Assembly (NCBI RefSeq): GCF_042658845.1
Contig: NZ_JBHSRI010000005.1
Location: forward strand, 1-64,000
Source: Paenisporosarcina macmurdoensis
GTDB lineage: Bacteria > Bacillota > Bacilli > Bacillales_A > Planococcaceae
Reading direction: 5' to 3'
Length of the DNA stretch: 64,000 bases
The notes below the pieces were generated by a model. It had not been told where the DNA came from. It ran no database searches and saw nothing but the letters and a program-made list of their open reading frames with translations. The position numbers were made by a program, and so were the translations under genes. The stretch's first letter is position 1, and the number at the start of each line of letters is the position of its first letter. Below are positions 44,221 to 53,173 of the stretch, one piece after another.

Positions 44221-44430
44221 TTATCTACCAAAAAGCCCAACCACAAAAAAGTTGCAGTTGGGCTTTTCATCCCTAACTTCTTCAGTACGATCTTGATATA
44301 TTGTATAGTTAATCCCCCATACTGTACCTAACACAACTGAAATCAAACTTAATATTGCGATAGTAAATTCCATCGGATATTCCTTACAAACATTTGAAAT
44401 TTTATTTAAAAAACCTTGTTTCCTCCCCAT
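44221..44430 (-). CDS. Small membrane protein
   Basis: 69 residues, ATG 44430. One span (EFTIAILSLISVVLGTVWGI) with a basic N-terminus (GRKQGFLNKISNVCKEY) and polar tail RTEEVRDEKPNCNFFVVGLF. It precedes the GAF-like gene by about 105 bp on the same strand and may be the first gene of that cassette. Not recognised. Confidence 0.5.
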   Translation of the reverse strand: MGRKQGFLNKISNVCKEYPMEFTIAILSLISVVLGTVWGINYTIYQDRTEEVRDEKPNCNFFVVGLFGR

Positions 44431-44653
44431 AATACATTCCCTTCAATAATACATTATTCTTTTTACTATAAAATATACTAACATGTATATTTTATAGTAA
44501 AACTATTCTAGAATGAGAGAACTAAAAAAATTTAGGCAATTCTTTAAAAATAATTAGACGAATAACTATAATATTATTTGAAATCATTTCTCTTGTCATT
44601 CCTAATTCCTGCCTTGTAATTTGAATAAGTTCAACAAAAAATTGTAACCCCTA

Positions 44654-46288
44654 TCAGAAATAGGAAATAGTAATAGTCTGGTTTAAATCTTTCTTCAGTT
44701 CTTTCTGATAGTAGGTCAAAAATGCTTTAACCGGGTACTGAATTAGTTCATCTTTTTGATTGAACTTAATCCCCTCTTGCTTCAAAGCGATTACAACCTT
44801 TGGCAAAGAAACCTGTACCGCATCATTCACCATTTCCTCTTTAACCCATCGTAAGACGGAAAGTTTCCATTGAGTAGAACCACTTTCAATATAGTGACTT
44901 CCAGGGATAGAAGAATCTAATATTTTATCTTTGAAATCCATTCTTTTCTTCTCGTAAAAAGGGTCCCGTGTCTTCTCAAGTGACCTTTTGAGGGACGTAT
45001 GAGGATAAGCTATATAAGTTGGTGTTGGATTACCGTATAACTCTCGCTCCCATTGTTCTGGACTTTTATCAATGGGGCGATGGCTGGCCAATTCTGCTCT
45101 TTCTGCCATTTCCCGTAAAACCTGTTCATACTCTGGATCATAGTCATCATAATCCTGAACAGGAGCAGTTTGGCGAGATTCTTTAATATATATAGTTCCA
45201 CCCTTATTCAGCAAACTAAACTTAGGTAAATCAGGAAGTTCCTCTTCTTTCGGAGGTGGTTTAAGATACATGGGATAAGTTGGCTTAACACTTTCTACCA
45301 CTACTTTTGACTCTTCCACAATTCTAAATAGCTTTTGTTTAAAATCATTCCTTAAAGCATCTTCCTGGTCACCGACTAAATGAAAACCCGTTTGGTCTTC
45401 ATTTAACGTCAAAGCACTAGACAAGGGAATGGTGATTGGGGAAGCAAGAGATTGAATGGTTGTGTTCCTATCATTACTATCGGCTGTATGAAGAAACCTA
45501 ACAATTTTACACGTTCTTTCGTTTACATTTAAATACTGAATGCTTTGTGTATCCACTGACAATGAGTCAGTATTCAATGTTTCATTTAGCATGTCTAGGC
45601 ATTCAGCATTCAATTGAAATATGAATTTGTCCCATTCAAAATCTGCTTTAGTTTTCATAACAAAGTTTGACTCGGTTTTTAATAAAGTTCCTTTTCCTGT
45701 GTCCTCATTGAAGGCCAACCAATTCTCTCCTACAAACGAGAAGACTTGGAACCCTTCATCAGCATAAACTTGTTTTCTGCGGTTCAATTGTTTTACGAAA
45801 AGATTGTCTCTCCCCAACTGAATGCTAGTGTGATAATCGATTGCCCATTTCTTCTCGTTTGGGAAGGTGAGAATAAAGTCAGGAACAAATGACAATCTCT
45901 TTTTATACAAATAACCTCGTTGAATATCTATGTTCAAAGGTTTGAGTTGACCTTCCAAAATTTCTCTTAAAACCGTTATTTCAACTTGTTTCGTCATATT
46001 GTCTTCTGAGGTCTCTTGCTGTTTTTGATAGACTTTGTGATTCTCAGAATAACTGCATTCCCTACTGTCGAAGTGACTAAAATAAAAAGGTCTTAATTCT
46101 TCTGTGGTCAAGTTCATCTTCACTGGGGTATTGCAACATATACAGATAAATGCTCCCTTTTTGGAGAATACTCGATACTCATTATCTATTTTATTCACTA
46201 TCTCTTTTCTGCTTTTTGTTGGATTTTCTAAAGAACGTCTCTTTTGTTCAATGTCAAAAAATTCACCATGTAAAATCGCTATATCCAA
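44654..46288 (-). CDS. CoiA-like protein with zinc finger and nuclease-like domain
   Basis: About 545 residues if started at TTG 46288 (AAAGGAAGG nine bases upstream); longer in-frame starts at 46324 and 46309 have poorer sites. CxxC...H-type knuckle FICICCNTPVKMNL ... FYFSHFDSRECSYSE at about residues 55-85, then RGYLYKKRLSFVPDFILTFP and KKWAIDYHTSIQ, the PD-(D/E)xK-like nuclease region of CoiA competence proteins. The C-terminal 250 residues are specific and Pro/Glu-rich. CoiA-like proteins occur on integrative elements and plasmids of Firmicutes. DNA processing during transfer is the likely role. Confidence 0.65.
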   Translation of the reverse strand: MDIAILHGEFFDIEQKRRSLENPTKSRKEIVNKIDNEYRVFSKKGAFICICCNTPVKMNLTTEELRPFYFSHFDSRECSYSENHKVYQKQQETSEDNMTKQVEITVLREILEGQLKPLNIDIQRGYLYKKRLSFVPDFILTFPNEKKWAIDYHTSIQLGRDNLFVKQLNRRKQVYADEGFQVFSFVGENWLAFNEDTGKGTLLKTESNFVMKTKADFEWDKFIFQLNAECLDMLNETLNTDSLSVDTQSIQYLNVNERTCKIVRFLHTADSNDRNTTIQSLASPITIPLSSALTLNEDQTGFHLVGDQEDALRNDFKQKLFRIVEESKVVVESVKPTYPMYLKPPPKEEELPDLPKFSLLNKGGTIYIKESRQTAPVQDYDDYDPEYEQVLREMAERAELASHRPIDKSPEQWERELYGNPTPTYIAYPHTSLKRSLEKTRDPFYEKKRMDFKDKILDSSIPGSHYIESGSTQWKLSVLRWVKEEMVNDAVQVSLPKVVIALKQEGIKFNQKDELIQYPVKAFLTYYQKELKKDLNQTITISYF

Positions 46289-46441
46289 ATCAATACACCT
46301 TCCTTTCATATTTTTATTAGACAAATTGTGAAAAATAGAGTTTTTGCTTAAGTTATTAGAATCAAAACTCCCTCTATTGTCACATAAGACCCCTTAGACA
46401 TTCGTATAATGGGTCTGGCTATTAGTCCACGATGGCAAGTT

Positions 46442-47338
46442 TCATAAATACTTATCTACAGTCGAATCCGAAACAGTCAAGTAATGCTCCACTAAGGTTT
46501 CCAGAGACTTATGCCCCGTCTGCTTAGCAATCGTCGATAGGTCCGCGCCAGCCTCATGCATGGCAACAACTTGACTCTTACGGAAGTTATAACCGGTAAG
46601 CCCCGTCCAACGCTGCAACGATTTCCAATAGCCCGTCTCAGTCATTTCGACACTCTCATATCGTCCACCTCTATATACTCTTCCCACAAAATAGTCTTCA
46701 GGTTTTAGTTGATATTCTTTGATATATTTCTTTACCACCTTCCCTGTTTCTAGTGTTAATCGTTTCGTGTGCCACTTTTTTTGCTTCATTAAATAGACAT
46801 CCACTGTTCGCCCCTCAAGATTAAAGTCCTTTATTTTCATACGGACCATCTCATTCGGTCGATTAGCTGTGATGAGATTCACCAGACAAATGGCTTTTTC
46901 CCTCGAAGGTAGTTTAAAAATCATCTCAAGTAACTCCGCTTTATCGACAGATGATTTCCCTTGTACTCTAATTAAATGAGCATTGCCTTCCTCACTGTAA
47001 ATTCTTCTCATCGCCGACAGCTCACTCGTCACTTCTGTTTCCTTTTTGAAGTCAATTCTATGTAAGACTGCTAAGTGCTTTTTGATGGCTGCCAAACGAC
47101 GCTCCCACGTCGTTTTCTTCACCTTTTGCTCCATTAGTGACCCATATAAATAATCGAGCATCGCTTCCGTTCCATCGGGCTGATCCGACTTTACGCAGTA
47201 GTCGAGAAACCGACGTATATCACCTGCATACTGTTTTGGAATCTCGTTGTTCTTTTGTTCCACATGTACTTTCCTTTTCGTATGCCGAACTCGATTATCT
47301 GCAGTCTCTAAACGAATGATGTCACCAGTACTAGACAA
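46442..47338 (-). CDS. Tyrosine recombinase
   Basis: 298 residues from TTG 47338 behind AAGGAAAAGGGG. N-terminal SAM-like domain (IPKQYAGDIRRFLDYCVKSD ... RRLAAIKKHLAVLHRI). Catalytic Arg160 in ANRPNEMVRM, Lys188 in KQKKWHTKRL, Arg253 in GYNFRKSQVV, His276 in TGHKSLETL and Tyr286 in EHYLTV. The usual first His of the HxxR box is replaced: Tyr250 stands at that place. Its upstream region and first 12 codons are repeated at 55034-55165, and partly at 48895-48985. It could be a Xer-like resolution enzyme of the element. Confidence 0.85.
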   Translation of the reverse strand: MSSTGDIIRLETADNRVRHTKRKVHVEQKNNEIPKQYAGDIRRFLDYCVKSDQPDGTEAMLDYLYGSLMEQKVKKTTWERRLAAIKKHLAVLHRIDFKKETEVTSELSAMRRIYSEEGNAHLIRVQGKSSVDKAELLEMIFKLPSREKAICLVNLITANRPNEMVRMKIKDFNLEGRTVDVYLMKQKKWHTKRLTLETGKVVKKYIKEYQLKPEDYFVGRVYRGGRYESVEMTETGYWKSLQRWTGLTGYNFRKSQVVAMHEAGADLSTIAKQTGHKSLETLVEHYLTVSDSTVDKYL

Positions 47339-47485
47339 TAAAAAAACCCCTTTTCCTTGCAGTTATACTCAAGAACAAGAAGAAATAGTCTTTAACCAGG
47401 TCATACTAGTACTCGGTTTTTTGTTAAAACAATGCGATTTTGTTGTAACTTATTTAACCAAAAACGAGAGGTTACTTTCTAAGAA
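47339..47485 (-). repeat. Recombinase upstream region, copy A
   Basis: CCCCTTTTCCTTGCAGTTAT, AGTCTTTAACCAGGT, a GTTAAAACAATGCGATTTTG block and AACGAGAGGTTACTTT. Shared in order with 55072-55175; the last blocks are shared with 48940-48990. It includes the promoter region of the recombinase. Confidence 0.6.
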
Positions 47486-47511
47486 TTAGTCGTAATGCAA
47501 TATTTTTTCTT

Positions 47512-47574
47512 TGGCGATTAGATCGTCTGTGTCGAAATATGTAAGACTTGACTTACCTTGTCAATAACTTGAAT
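47512..47574 (+). pseudogene. Fragment of a serine resolvase gene
   Basis: TGGCGATTAGATCGTCTG, TCGAAATATGTAAGACTTGA and GTCAATAACTTGAATGC align with 41226-41290 of the intact resolvase (RLDRLGRNMQDLIDIVNNLN), with a stop where Gln is encoded there. Confidence 0.7.
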
Positions 47575-47592
47575 GCAGGTATTACTACTACT

Positions 47593-48645
47593 TTATAATA
47601 CAATTGCACTTGAATTATTTTCTTCAAAAATTGTTTTGTCAAAATTAAAAATTTGTTCTGTATCAAATTGAATAAATATTTGATTGTAAAGTTGGTTCTT
47701 GTCTTCGGCTTTAGAGTGCTTTACTAATTTGTCTTGCCAATATCTTTTTTTCTCTACCATTCGATGGATATATTTTTCTAATTTTCCTCTTTCATTTACA
47801 TAGGCATATATTAAGACTTTATTAGCACTATTTTTTTCGAGGTTTTCCATTATTTTTTCCCACCAATATTTATCCGAATCACCTAGAGACATTCCAAAGA
47901 TAATAAATAGTTCACTATTCTTTACTACTTCCGTAGCTTTTTCAAATCTCATACTTAATGCGGACCTGTTTGCTAGAGTTTTTACCATCATTATTTTCAA
48001 AGTATCATTTTCACAAAACTTACCTTGTAGTTGAGACTCATCATTAACTCCCAATAAAACTTGAGATTGGCATAAACCATGTATATGTATAGGAATAGAA
48101 GAAACTATTCTTGTTTGCTTTTCTTTCTCTCTCCATGAATGATAGATTTCATCAAAAACCTCAGTATAATTAAAAACAATAAAGTTTCTTACCTGCTGGT
48201 CTTTATTATTATTTTTGAAATTCGAATGGATACTAATTTGATCTCTTTCTTCCAGATTAATTGGTTTTTGAAGAGCATTATTAAAAATTTTATGAGTATT
48301 ATTTATAAAAGATGTAGAAGTTACTCCCTTAGATTGATTTTCAATAAAATCCGTAAACTCTTCAATAAATTCCTCATAGTCATTAATAAACATCTCTAGA
48401 CTAACTTCGTTATCTATTTGACTCGTATATTGCCCTATAGCTATTTCAAAATCTGACCAATCAATATCGTCAGGTTGCTTTTCTATTTTAAAATGATTAT
48501 TTAAAATATTATTATAAATTTGATTTTGCGTAGTACCTCTAGGTTCATTTTTATTTTTTTGTAAAAAACTATAAAAATCTTGATAACTCGTTTTTAATCC
48601 TATATGTATATCCAATCCATTTCCTATTAAGTAAGTAACTTTCAC
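47593..48645 (-). CDS. AbiH-family abortive infection protein
   Basis: 350 residues from GTG 48645 behind AAAGGAGC. N-terminus VTYLIGNGLDIHIGLKTSYQ followed by DFYSFLQ is the AbiH signature (I-G-N-G-F/L-D). Further family features: DDIDWSDFEIAIGQYT, VRNFIVFNYTEVFDEIYH, SIPIHIHGLCQSQVLLGVND, NSELFIIFGMSLGDSDKYWW. AbiH proteins abort phage infection by an unknown mechanism. It stands alone between recombinase debris and the zeta toxin unit. Very AT-rich, which suggests separate acquisition. Confidence 0.85.
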   Translation of the reverse strand: MKVTYLIGNGLDIHIGLKTSYQDFYSFLQKNKNEPRGTTQNQIYNNILNNHFKIEKQPDDIDWSDFEIAIGQYTSQIDNEVSLEMFINDYEEFIEEFTDFIENQSKGVTSTSFINNTHKIFNNALQKPINLEERDQISIHSNFKNNNKDQQVRNFIVFNYTEVFDEIYHSWREKEKQTRIVSSIPIHIHGLCQSQVLLGVNDESQLQGKFCENDTLKIMMVKTLANRSALSMRFEKATEVVKNSELFIIFGMSLGDSDKYWWEKIMENLEKNSANKVLIYAYVNERGKLEKYIHRMVEKKRYWQDKLVKHSKAEDKNQLYNQIFIQFDTEQIFNFDKTIFEENNSSAIVL

Positions 48646-48894
48646 AGAAGTGCTCCTTTCATTTCAGCCCCTTTATTATTTTCGAAAAAGAACTAGATGA
48701 TCTGACCGTAATCCATCGATTCACTGACTCAACTGGATTGCATCATTTTTGCACGCTAGTTTTACATAAATTTGGAAGTATTCTATCTTCATTAATCATA
48801 AAGAGAACTTCTATTTTTAACCTAATTTTACCAAAACTTAAAAACACCCGCAAGACAACCTATCTTCATAATCTTTCATGTAAATTTTGATATG

Positions 48895-48990
48895 TTTTGA
48901 CGCTGACGTTCTTTCAATGAGACATAGAGCTGGTTTCTTGTTAAGATAATCTCCTATTGTCGTAACCCTTTTTACCGGAAACGAGAGATT
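48895..48990 (-). repeat. Recombinase upstream region, copy B (partial)
   Basis: GACGCTGACGTTCTTTCAAT, TTTCTTGTTAAGATAATCTC, CTATTGTCGTAACCC and GGAAACGAGAGATTATTT correspond to blocks of copies A and C. It keeps GATAAT-ctcct-ATTGTC (48945-48961). Confidence 0.5.
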
Positions 48991-49015
48991 ATTTGTTATG
49001 GGTTTATCATGGAAA

Positions 49016-49040
49016 AATCCCCCTACAAAGTAGGAGGATT
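49016..49040 (-). terminator. Terminator of the zeta toxin-antitoxin operon
   Basis: Minus strand: AATCCTCCTAC, TTT loop, GTAGGGGGATT (11 bp, one T-G pair), then TTTT. 120 bp after the zeta stop. Confidence 0.6.
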
Positions 49041-49158
49041 CAAATAAACGGGTTCAAAATCATTTAAATTACTGAAGGAAATTCCTCCTACCATGCAATA
49101 ATAACCAAAAAAGACAAATCTTTTACTCTCGGTTCATATAAGGCGTGAATAGTCCGAA

Positions 49159-49749
49159 TTATTCTTGAAGTTTTTCTATTATGGGTGTTACCCACTGAGG
49201 AATATGATTTGATTGAAATGAGATGTTTCCTTGAGACGTTTCTAAGATAAGTTCACCATCTAAATTACTATTGTCCACTACCAATAGATTGTCAATAAGA
49301 TCTAAATTTTGAAGTAGATTATCACGAGATTTCGTGTGTCTTCTTAAAATGTCTTCAGTTGGAATATGATGACCTCCATTTTTCACACGTAAAGCAACCC
49401 TCTCAATATTTTTACTTACTTCTTTCAAGCCAAGAAAAAACATAATGATTTCATAGCCATTTTCTTTAGCCTGGTTCATTTGGTTAATGGCATTTTTACC
49501 AGCCAGTGTAGTTTCAATGGAAAAGCTTTTTTCCTCTTTAATACACTCACGTACTGTCTTGATCACTAATTTCCCAGCTGCTAATCTCTTTAATTCTGGA
49601 TTTTCAGGATTTAATCTTCGCGCAATGGCATCAGGATCAATATTAATTTCAATTCCCAACTTATCGATTACAAGACTCCGAAAGGTACTTTTCCCACTGC
49701 CGTTATTTCCTGCAAAGACATACATCAAAGGATTCTGAACCTTAGTCAT
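49159..49749 (-). CDS. Zeta-toxin-like P-loop kinase
   Basis: 196 residues. Walker A GNNGSGKST (14-22), NIDPDAIARRLNPENPELKR, then SFSIETTLAGKNAINQMNQA (the zeta-type ETT motif), FFLGLKEVSKNIERVALRVK with basic substrate-binding residues, and GGHHIPTEDILRRHTKSRDN, all typical of zeta/PezT-like toxins that phosphorylate UDP-amino sugars. It overlaps the small upstream gene by four bases (ATGA), the usual antitoxin-toxin order. Length at the short end of the family. Confidence 0.82.
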   Translation of the reverse strand: MTKVQNPLMYVFAGNNGSGKSTFRSLVIDKLGIEINIDPDAIARRLNPENPELKRLAAGKLVIKTVRECIKEEKSFSIETTLAGKNAINQMNQAKENGYEIIMFFLGLKEVSKNIERVALRVKNGGHHIPTEDILRRHTKSRDNLLQNLDLIDNLLVVDNSNLDGELILETSQGNISFQSNHIPQWVTPIIEKLQE

Positions 49750-49958
49750 ATGTCTTTACCATTATGTTCTTTTTCAAACGGAACAATGCTTCCATTTGGA
49801 TATTCTTTAACCCAACCATTTTCGGTATTGTAGATGATATATGTGTTATTAGCTTTGGCATCTATTTTGGCTCGTTCGCCCGTCATTTTCACCCATTTAT
49901 CAATCCAATAAAATTTTCTTTCCTTTGAATATCCGCTTTCTTCTAACAAATGGTTCAC
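49746..49958 (-). CDS. Putative antitoxin of the zeta-like toxin
   Basis: 70 residues from GTG 49958. NHLLEESGYSKERKFYWIDK, MTGERAKIDAKANNTYIIYN, EYPNGSIVPFEK: small and charged, with no DNA-binding domain. It is translationally coupled to the kinase, which is the main reason to call it the antitoxin. Not an epsilon homologue by eye; an uncharacterised antitoxin type. Confidence 0.6.
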   Translation of the reverse strand: MNHLLEESGYSKERKFYWIDKWVKMTGERAKIDAKANNTYIIYNTENGWVKEYPNGSIVPFEKEHNGKDI

Positions 49959-50928
49959 CGCCTTTTTCTACTCTTTTTTTAAGTTTATCACAGCACTTTA
50001 TTCTACACTCAAAATATACAATCCATTTCAAGGACACTAAACTTTCTTCTTGCCCATAATCACCTAATTCACTCGCCTACGGCTATTATACTGCGGAAAG
50101 CAAAGTGATGTCGTGTTTATAATGAACATCATTAGATCGTATGCTTAGATCGTTTTTAGATGAATATATGAAGCCCCAAATCGACAGTACGAACGGTTAA
50201 GACAATCCTCCAATTTCACAACCTATTATCTGAATAGTTTTCAATTGGATTTCCAGATTCCCCTAAAATGTTTCACAAATTTCATCAAAAAAATAGCAAA
50301 TCATCTTTTTAAGACGATTCGCTTTAAAGCAAGACTAAGTAAGGGTATTACTTGTTATGCAACTAGTCGGCAATTTGGTTCAAAAAGCATAGTATGGACG
50401 AACTGTGTAGTATTAAATTCTTATTCCTATAGTTTGGAAATTTGAATTTGTAAGTGGATGATTATAAGATGCTATTTTTGGTTTAAAAAAGTTCCATGAA
50501 GAGGCATCATATAAAGAGATACCTAACTCCATTAGACCAGTAATTTCCCTTTATATTTCGGCTTATTTCATTATTCGTTTAAATGAAGGGATCAGTCATT
50601 TTCTCAAATTGCGCATCATGGTTTAAGTCTACAATAAGTAATACCTAAATAAGGCTCATTCTGTGGTTCGCCATTAATCTACAACTAATCATTTTTTAGG
50701 CAATATGGTATTGGTATCCCTATCATTCGTTTTAAAAAACCCTTTTTTAGGTGGATGAAAGCTATAACATCGTTGTTCTGACTTGGTTCAAATTTAACTA
50801 GTTACCTATTTAATGAAAATCATCCATCTTTATCTTTTATAGTAGGCATTATTGGTGTTTTTTCATTTTTACAGTAATGGATGAATACGAACACCAGACC
50901 AATGGAAAGTCGGTGCTAACTCTTCATG
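49959..50928. other. 970-bp gap without a supported gene
   Basis: AT-rich with many stops. An open frame at 50245-50445 has no ribosome site or motif. It may hold old decayed sequence; nothing recognisable remains. Confidence 0.5.
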
Positions 50929-52053
50929 TTAATCCAAGGTTCCACTTCTCGTTATTTTGAAGTCAACTTGAACATTTACTCTGGCTTTTTGGTACATTTC
51001 ATGCCATTTTTCCTCTGTTAGGTTGGAATTTCTTACGGAGCTCCTGTACTGGTTACCGAGCCCAAATACATCCGAATTAACTTCCTGGCAATAGGATATC
51101 ACTCTCGAAATTTCACTAGATAAACTTTCACTGATTGCTTTCTCCAGTATGGCAACATTTTTAGGCTCCCCTAGGTCAATTTCTTCGTTTAATTCTAATA
51201 ATCTTGCTTCCATGGTAATGTGTAGATCAAATTCTGGCGTTGATTGATTGATTAATTTCAAATCACTTTTTGATTTAACTGTATCAAGTACTACAGAGAT
51301 TTCCTCTGGGGGATCTTTCATTAATGCTTTTTCTAAATCCTCATTCTTAATCAAAGCTTCAAATGCTCCAGATTGATAATGATCTCTGCTCAGTTTCATA
51401 TAAAAACTATCTTCTGCCGGAAGTTCTCCAACCATTTTTCCTCTTATAAAAAGGGCTACACCCGAAATGCTAACTAACTCTTCCTCTCTTGATAATATCG
51501 GCATTGCAATATCTTCTCCTATGGAATAATAATCATGGGATACTTCATGAAGTGTGCTTGAGATGATTTGTTCTTCTTCAATGTTTTGTTCTAAAAGCTT
51601 GAAAATATGTTGACCAATATCGGTGATATTTTCATAGTTGTAATTAAGTAACGTTTTCGTTTCATCTTCAACCACGGCCATATAAACGCTACCACTTATA
51701 TTGGAGTCTCTCGATAACGCATGTATTGAGTTACCAATTCCCTCCTCCTTAGCTAACTCGTCACCATACAAGGCCACCCTCAACTGACCAACCACTACCT
51801 TTTTTGATGTTTTTCGATTGATTTCTATACGCGTCCCTTTACTGGTTTGATTTTCTGCGGAAATTATTTCAATATTACTTTCGAAATCAGGATTTACTTG
51901 ACGGATTACGGCTGTAGTGGATACACCTTCGTTTCCCAAATCATATCCTAAAAGTATGGCGATTCCTACTTTTTCAAGAAGTTTTTGCTCTGCACATCCG
52001 ACCAAACTTAACAAAAGAAGTGGTATTAGTATATGGAATTTCAACTTTCTCAT
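50929..52053 (-). CDS. Spore germinant receptor subunit C, second operon
   Basis: 374 residues, overlapping subunit B by four bases. Lipoprotein signal RKLKFHILIPLLLLSLVGC with Cys20, EQKLLEKVGIAILLGYDLGN, VVGQLRVALYGDELAKEEGI, and the C-terminal GerAC domain (AISESLSSEISRVISYCQEV, DVFGLGNQYRSSV). Clearly diverged from the first operon's C subunit (different N-terminal motif EQKLLEKVG against WDERLLKDA), so the operons are not a recent duplication. Confidence 0.92.
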   Translation of the reverse strand: MRKLKFHILIPLLLLSLVGCAEQKLLEKVGIAILLGYDLGNEGVSTTAVIRQVNPDFESNIEIISAENQTSKGTRIEINRKTSKKVVVGQLRVALYGDELAKEEGIGNSIHALSRDSNISGSVYMAVVEDETKTLLNYNYENITDIGQHIFKLLEQNIEEEQIISSTLHEVSHDYYSIGEDIAMPILSREEELVSISGVALFIRGKMVGELPAEDSFYMKLSRDHYQSGAFEALIKNEDLEKALMKDPPEEISVVLDTVKSKSDLKLINQSTPEFDLHITMEARLLELNEEIDLGEPKNVAILEKAISESLSSEISRVISYCQEVNSDVFGLGNQYRSSVRNSNLTEEKWHEMYQKARVNVQVDFKITRSGTLD

Positions 52054-53162
52054 TGTGATTTCTCCTTTTTAGATGAGAATTTTTTTTTCAACAGAGCAAA
52101 CACATACAAGAAAATTGGGTAAGTAAAAACAGTATAAAACGCCACTTGAGAAAAATAATCATTTAGTGTATTTATTTGAGTTCGGGCCTGTACAAATAAA
52201 CTAGCAACGAAAATGATAATGGCGAAAATCCAGGCAAACTTGGTTCCGTCAACTTTTACCATGCGTATAGCACCTCGATAAGCAGCCCATAAGTAAAAAC
52301 AAAGGTTTGGTAAAATAATTAGCAACCAATAGGAAACTGCGATTAACTCAAATCGTTCGATAAAGGGAAATTTGATAACTCCAAATATAGACAAGGTTGC
52401 CCATATTGTTTTATTTAGTTGCCCTTCACTGAAGAAAGTGAGTGACACTAACATAATTGAAAGATACATCAAGGTCGTTACTAACAAGCCTAAATGAAGA
52501 TGTTTTTTCACTTTTTTCTTTTCCTTTACAAACGGATAAATTACGTTCAATATTTCAAACCCCACGATTGTAAACGTCATGGACTGCGCACCTTTTACAA
52601 TATCAATGAGGTTACTCTCTAAAACTGGAAATAGACTTTTTGCTTGCGAAAACTCGAGAGGAAACACTAACATCGGAAATAGCCATATCGAAAGGACAAA
52701 ACTAAAAAAAGAGATGCCAACGATCACCCTTAAACCACCAGTGAACGTGTAAATCACAAGTAATAGGATAGTGGCTGAAATAAATCCAGATTGCATATTG
52801 GGGAAAACCCATGTTTGAATTACTTCACTATAGTTTTTCAAAACAGCGAAAAAGGCTGTTGAGCAGTATAAAATATAAAGGAAATTTAAGAAATTACCAA
52901 TCCATTGACCAAATATATCAAGATGTATCCCGTATAAATCATTTGAACTGTACATCTCCAATGTCTTAAGCATAAATATTGCAATGATGTGTGTAAACAG
53001 GCCCGCCACAAGGACCGAAATCCATGCATCATGTTTTGCATCTTGAAAGACAATACGTTGAAACCCCTGTATCCCAACGCCCACTTGGGTGGTATGAATG
53101 ATAAAAAAGAGTAAAAAGGCGTTTATCATATCTTTTTGACTAATTTGCAAAGAGTTTTTCAC
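52050..53162 (-). CDS. Spore germinant receptor subunit B, second operon
   Basis: 370 residues from GTG 53162, with AAGGTGAT upstream. About ten spans: MINAFLLFFIIHTTQVGVGI, DIFGQWIGNFLNFLYILYCS, FISATILLLVIYTFTGGLRV, FAWIFAIIIFVASLFVQART. GerAB/APC fold; the N-terminal Q-V-G-V-G-I motif corresponds to Q-I-G-V-G-I-L in the first operon. It determines germinant specificity in known receptors. Confidence 0.92.
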   Translation of the reverse strand: MKNSLQISQKDMINAFLLFFIIHTTQVGVGIQGFQRIVFQDAKHDAWISVLVAGLFTHIIAIFMLKTLEMYSSNDLYGIHLDIFGQWIGNFLNFLYILYCSTAFFAVLKNYSEVIQTWVFPNMQSGFISATILLLVIYTFTGGLRVIVGISFFSFVLSIWLFPMLVFPLEFSQAKSLFPVLESNLIDIVKGAQSMTFTIVGFEILNVIYPFVKEKKKVKKHLHLGLLVTTLMYLSIMLVSLTFFSEGQLNKTIWATLSIFGVIKFPFIERFELIAVSYWLLIILPNLCFYLWAAYRGAIRMVKVDGTKFAWIFAIIIFVASLFVQARTQINTLNDYFSQVAFYTVFTYPIFLYVFALLKKKFSSKKEKSQ

Positions 53163-53173
53163 TCATATCACCT

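Noticed and set aside
50245..50445. Plus-strand 66-codon frame
   Set aside because: No ribosome site or motif, in a gap of decayed sequence.
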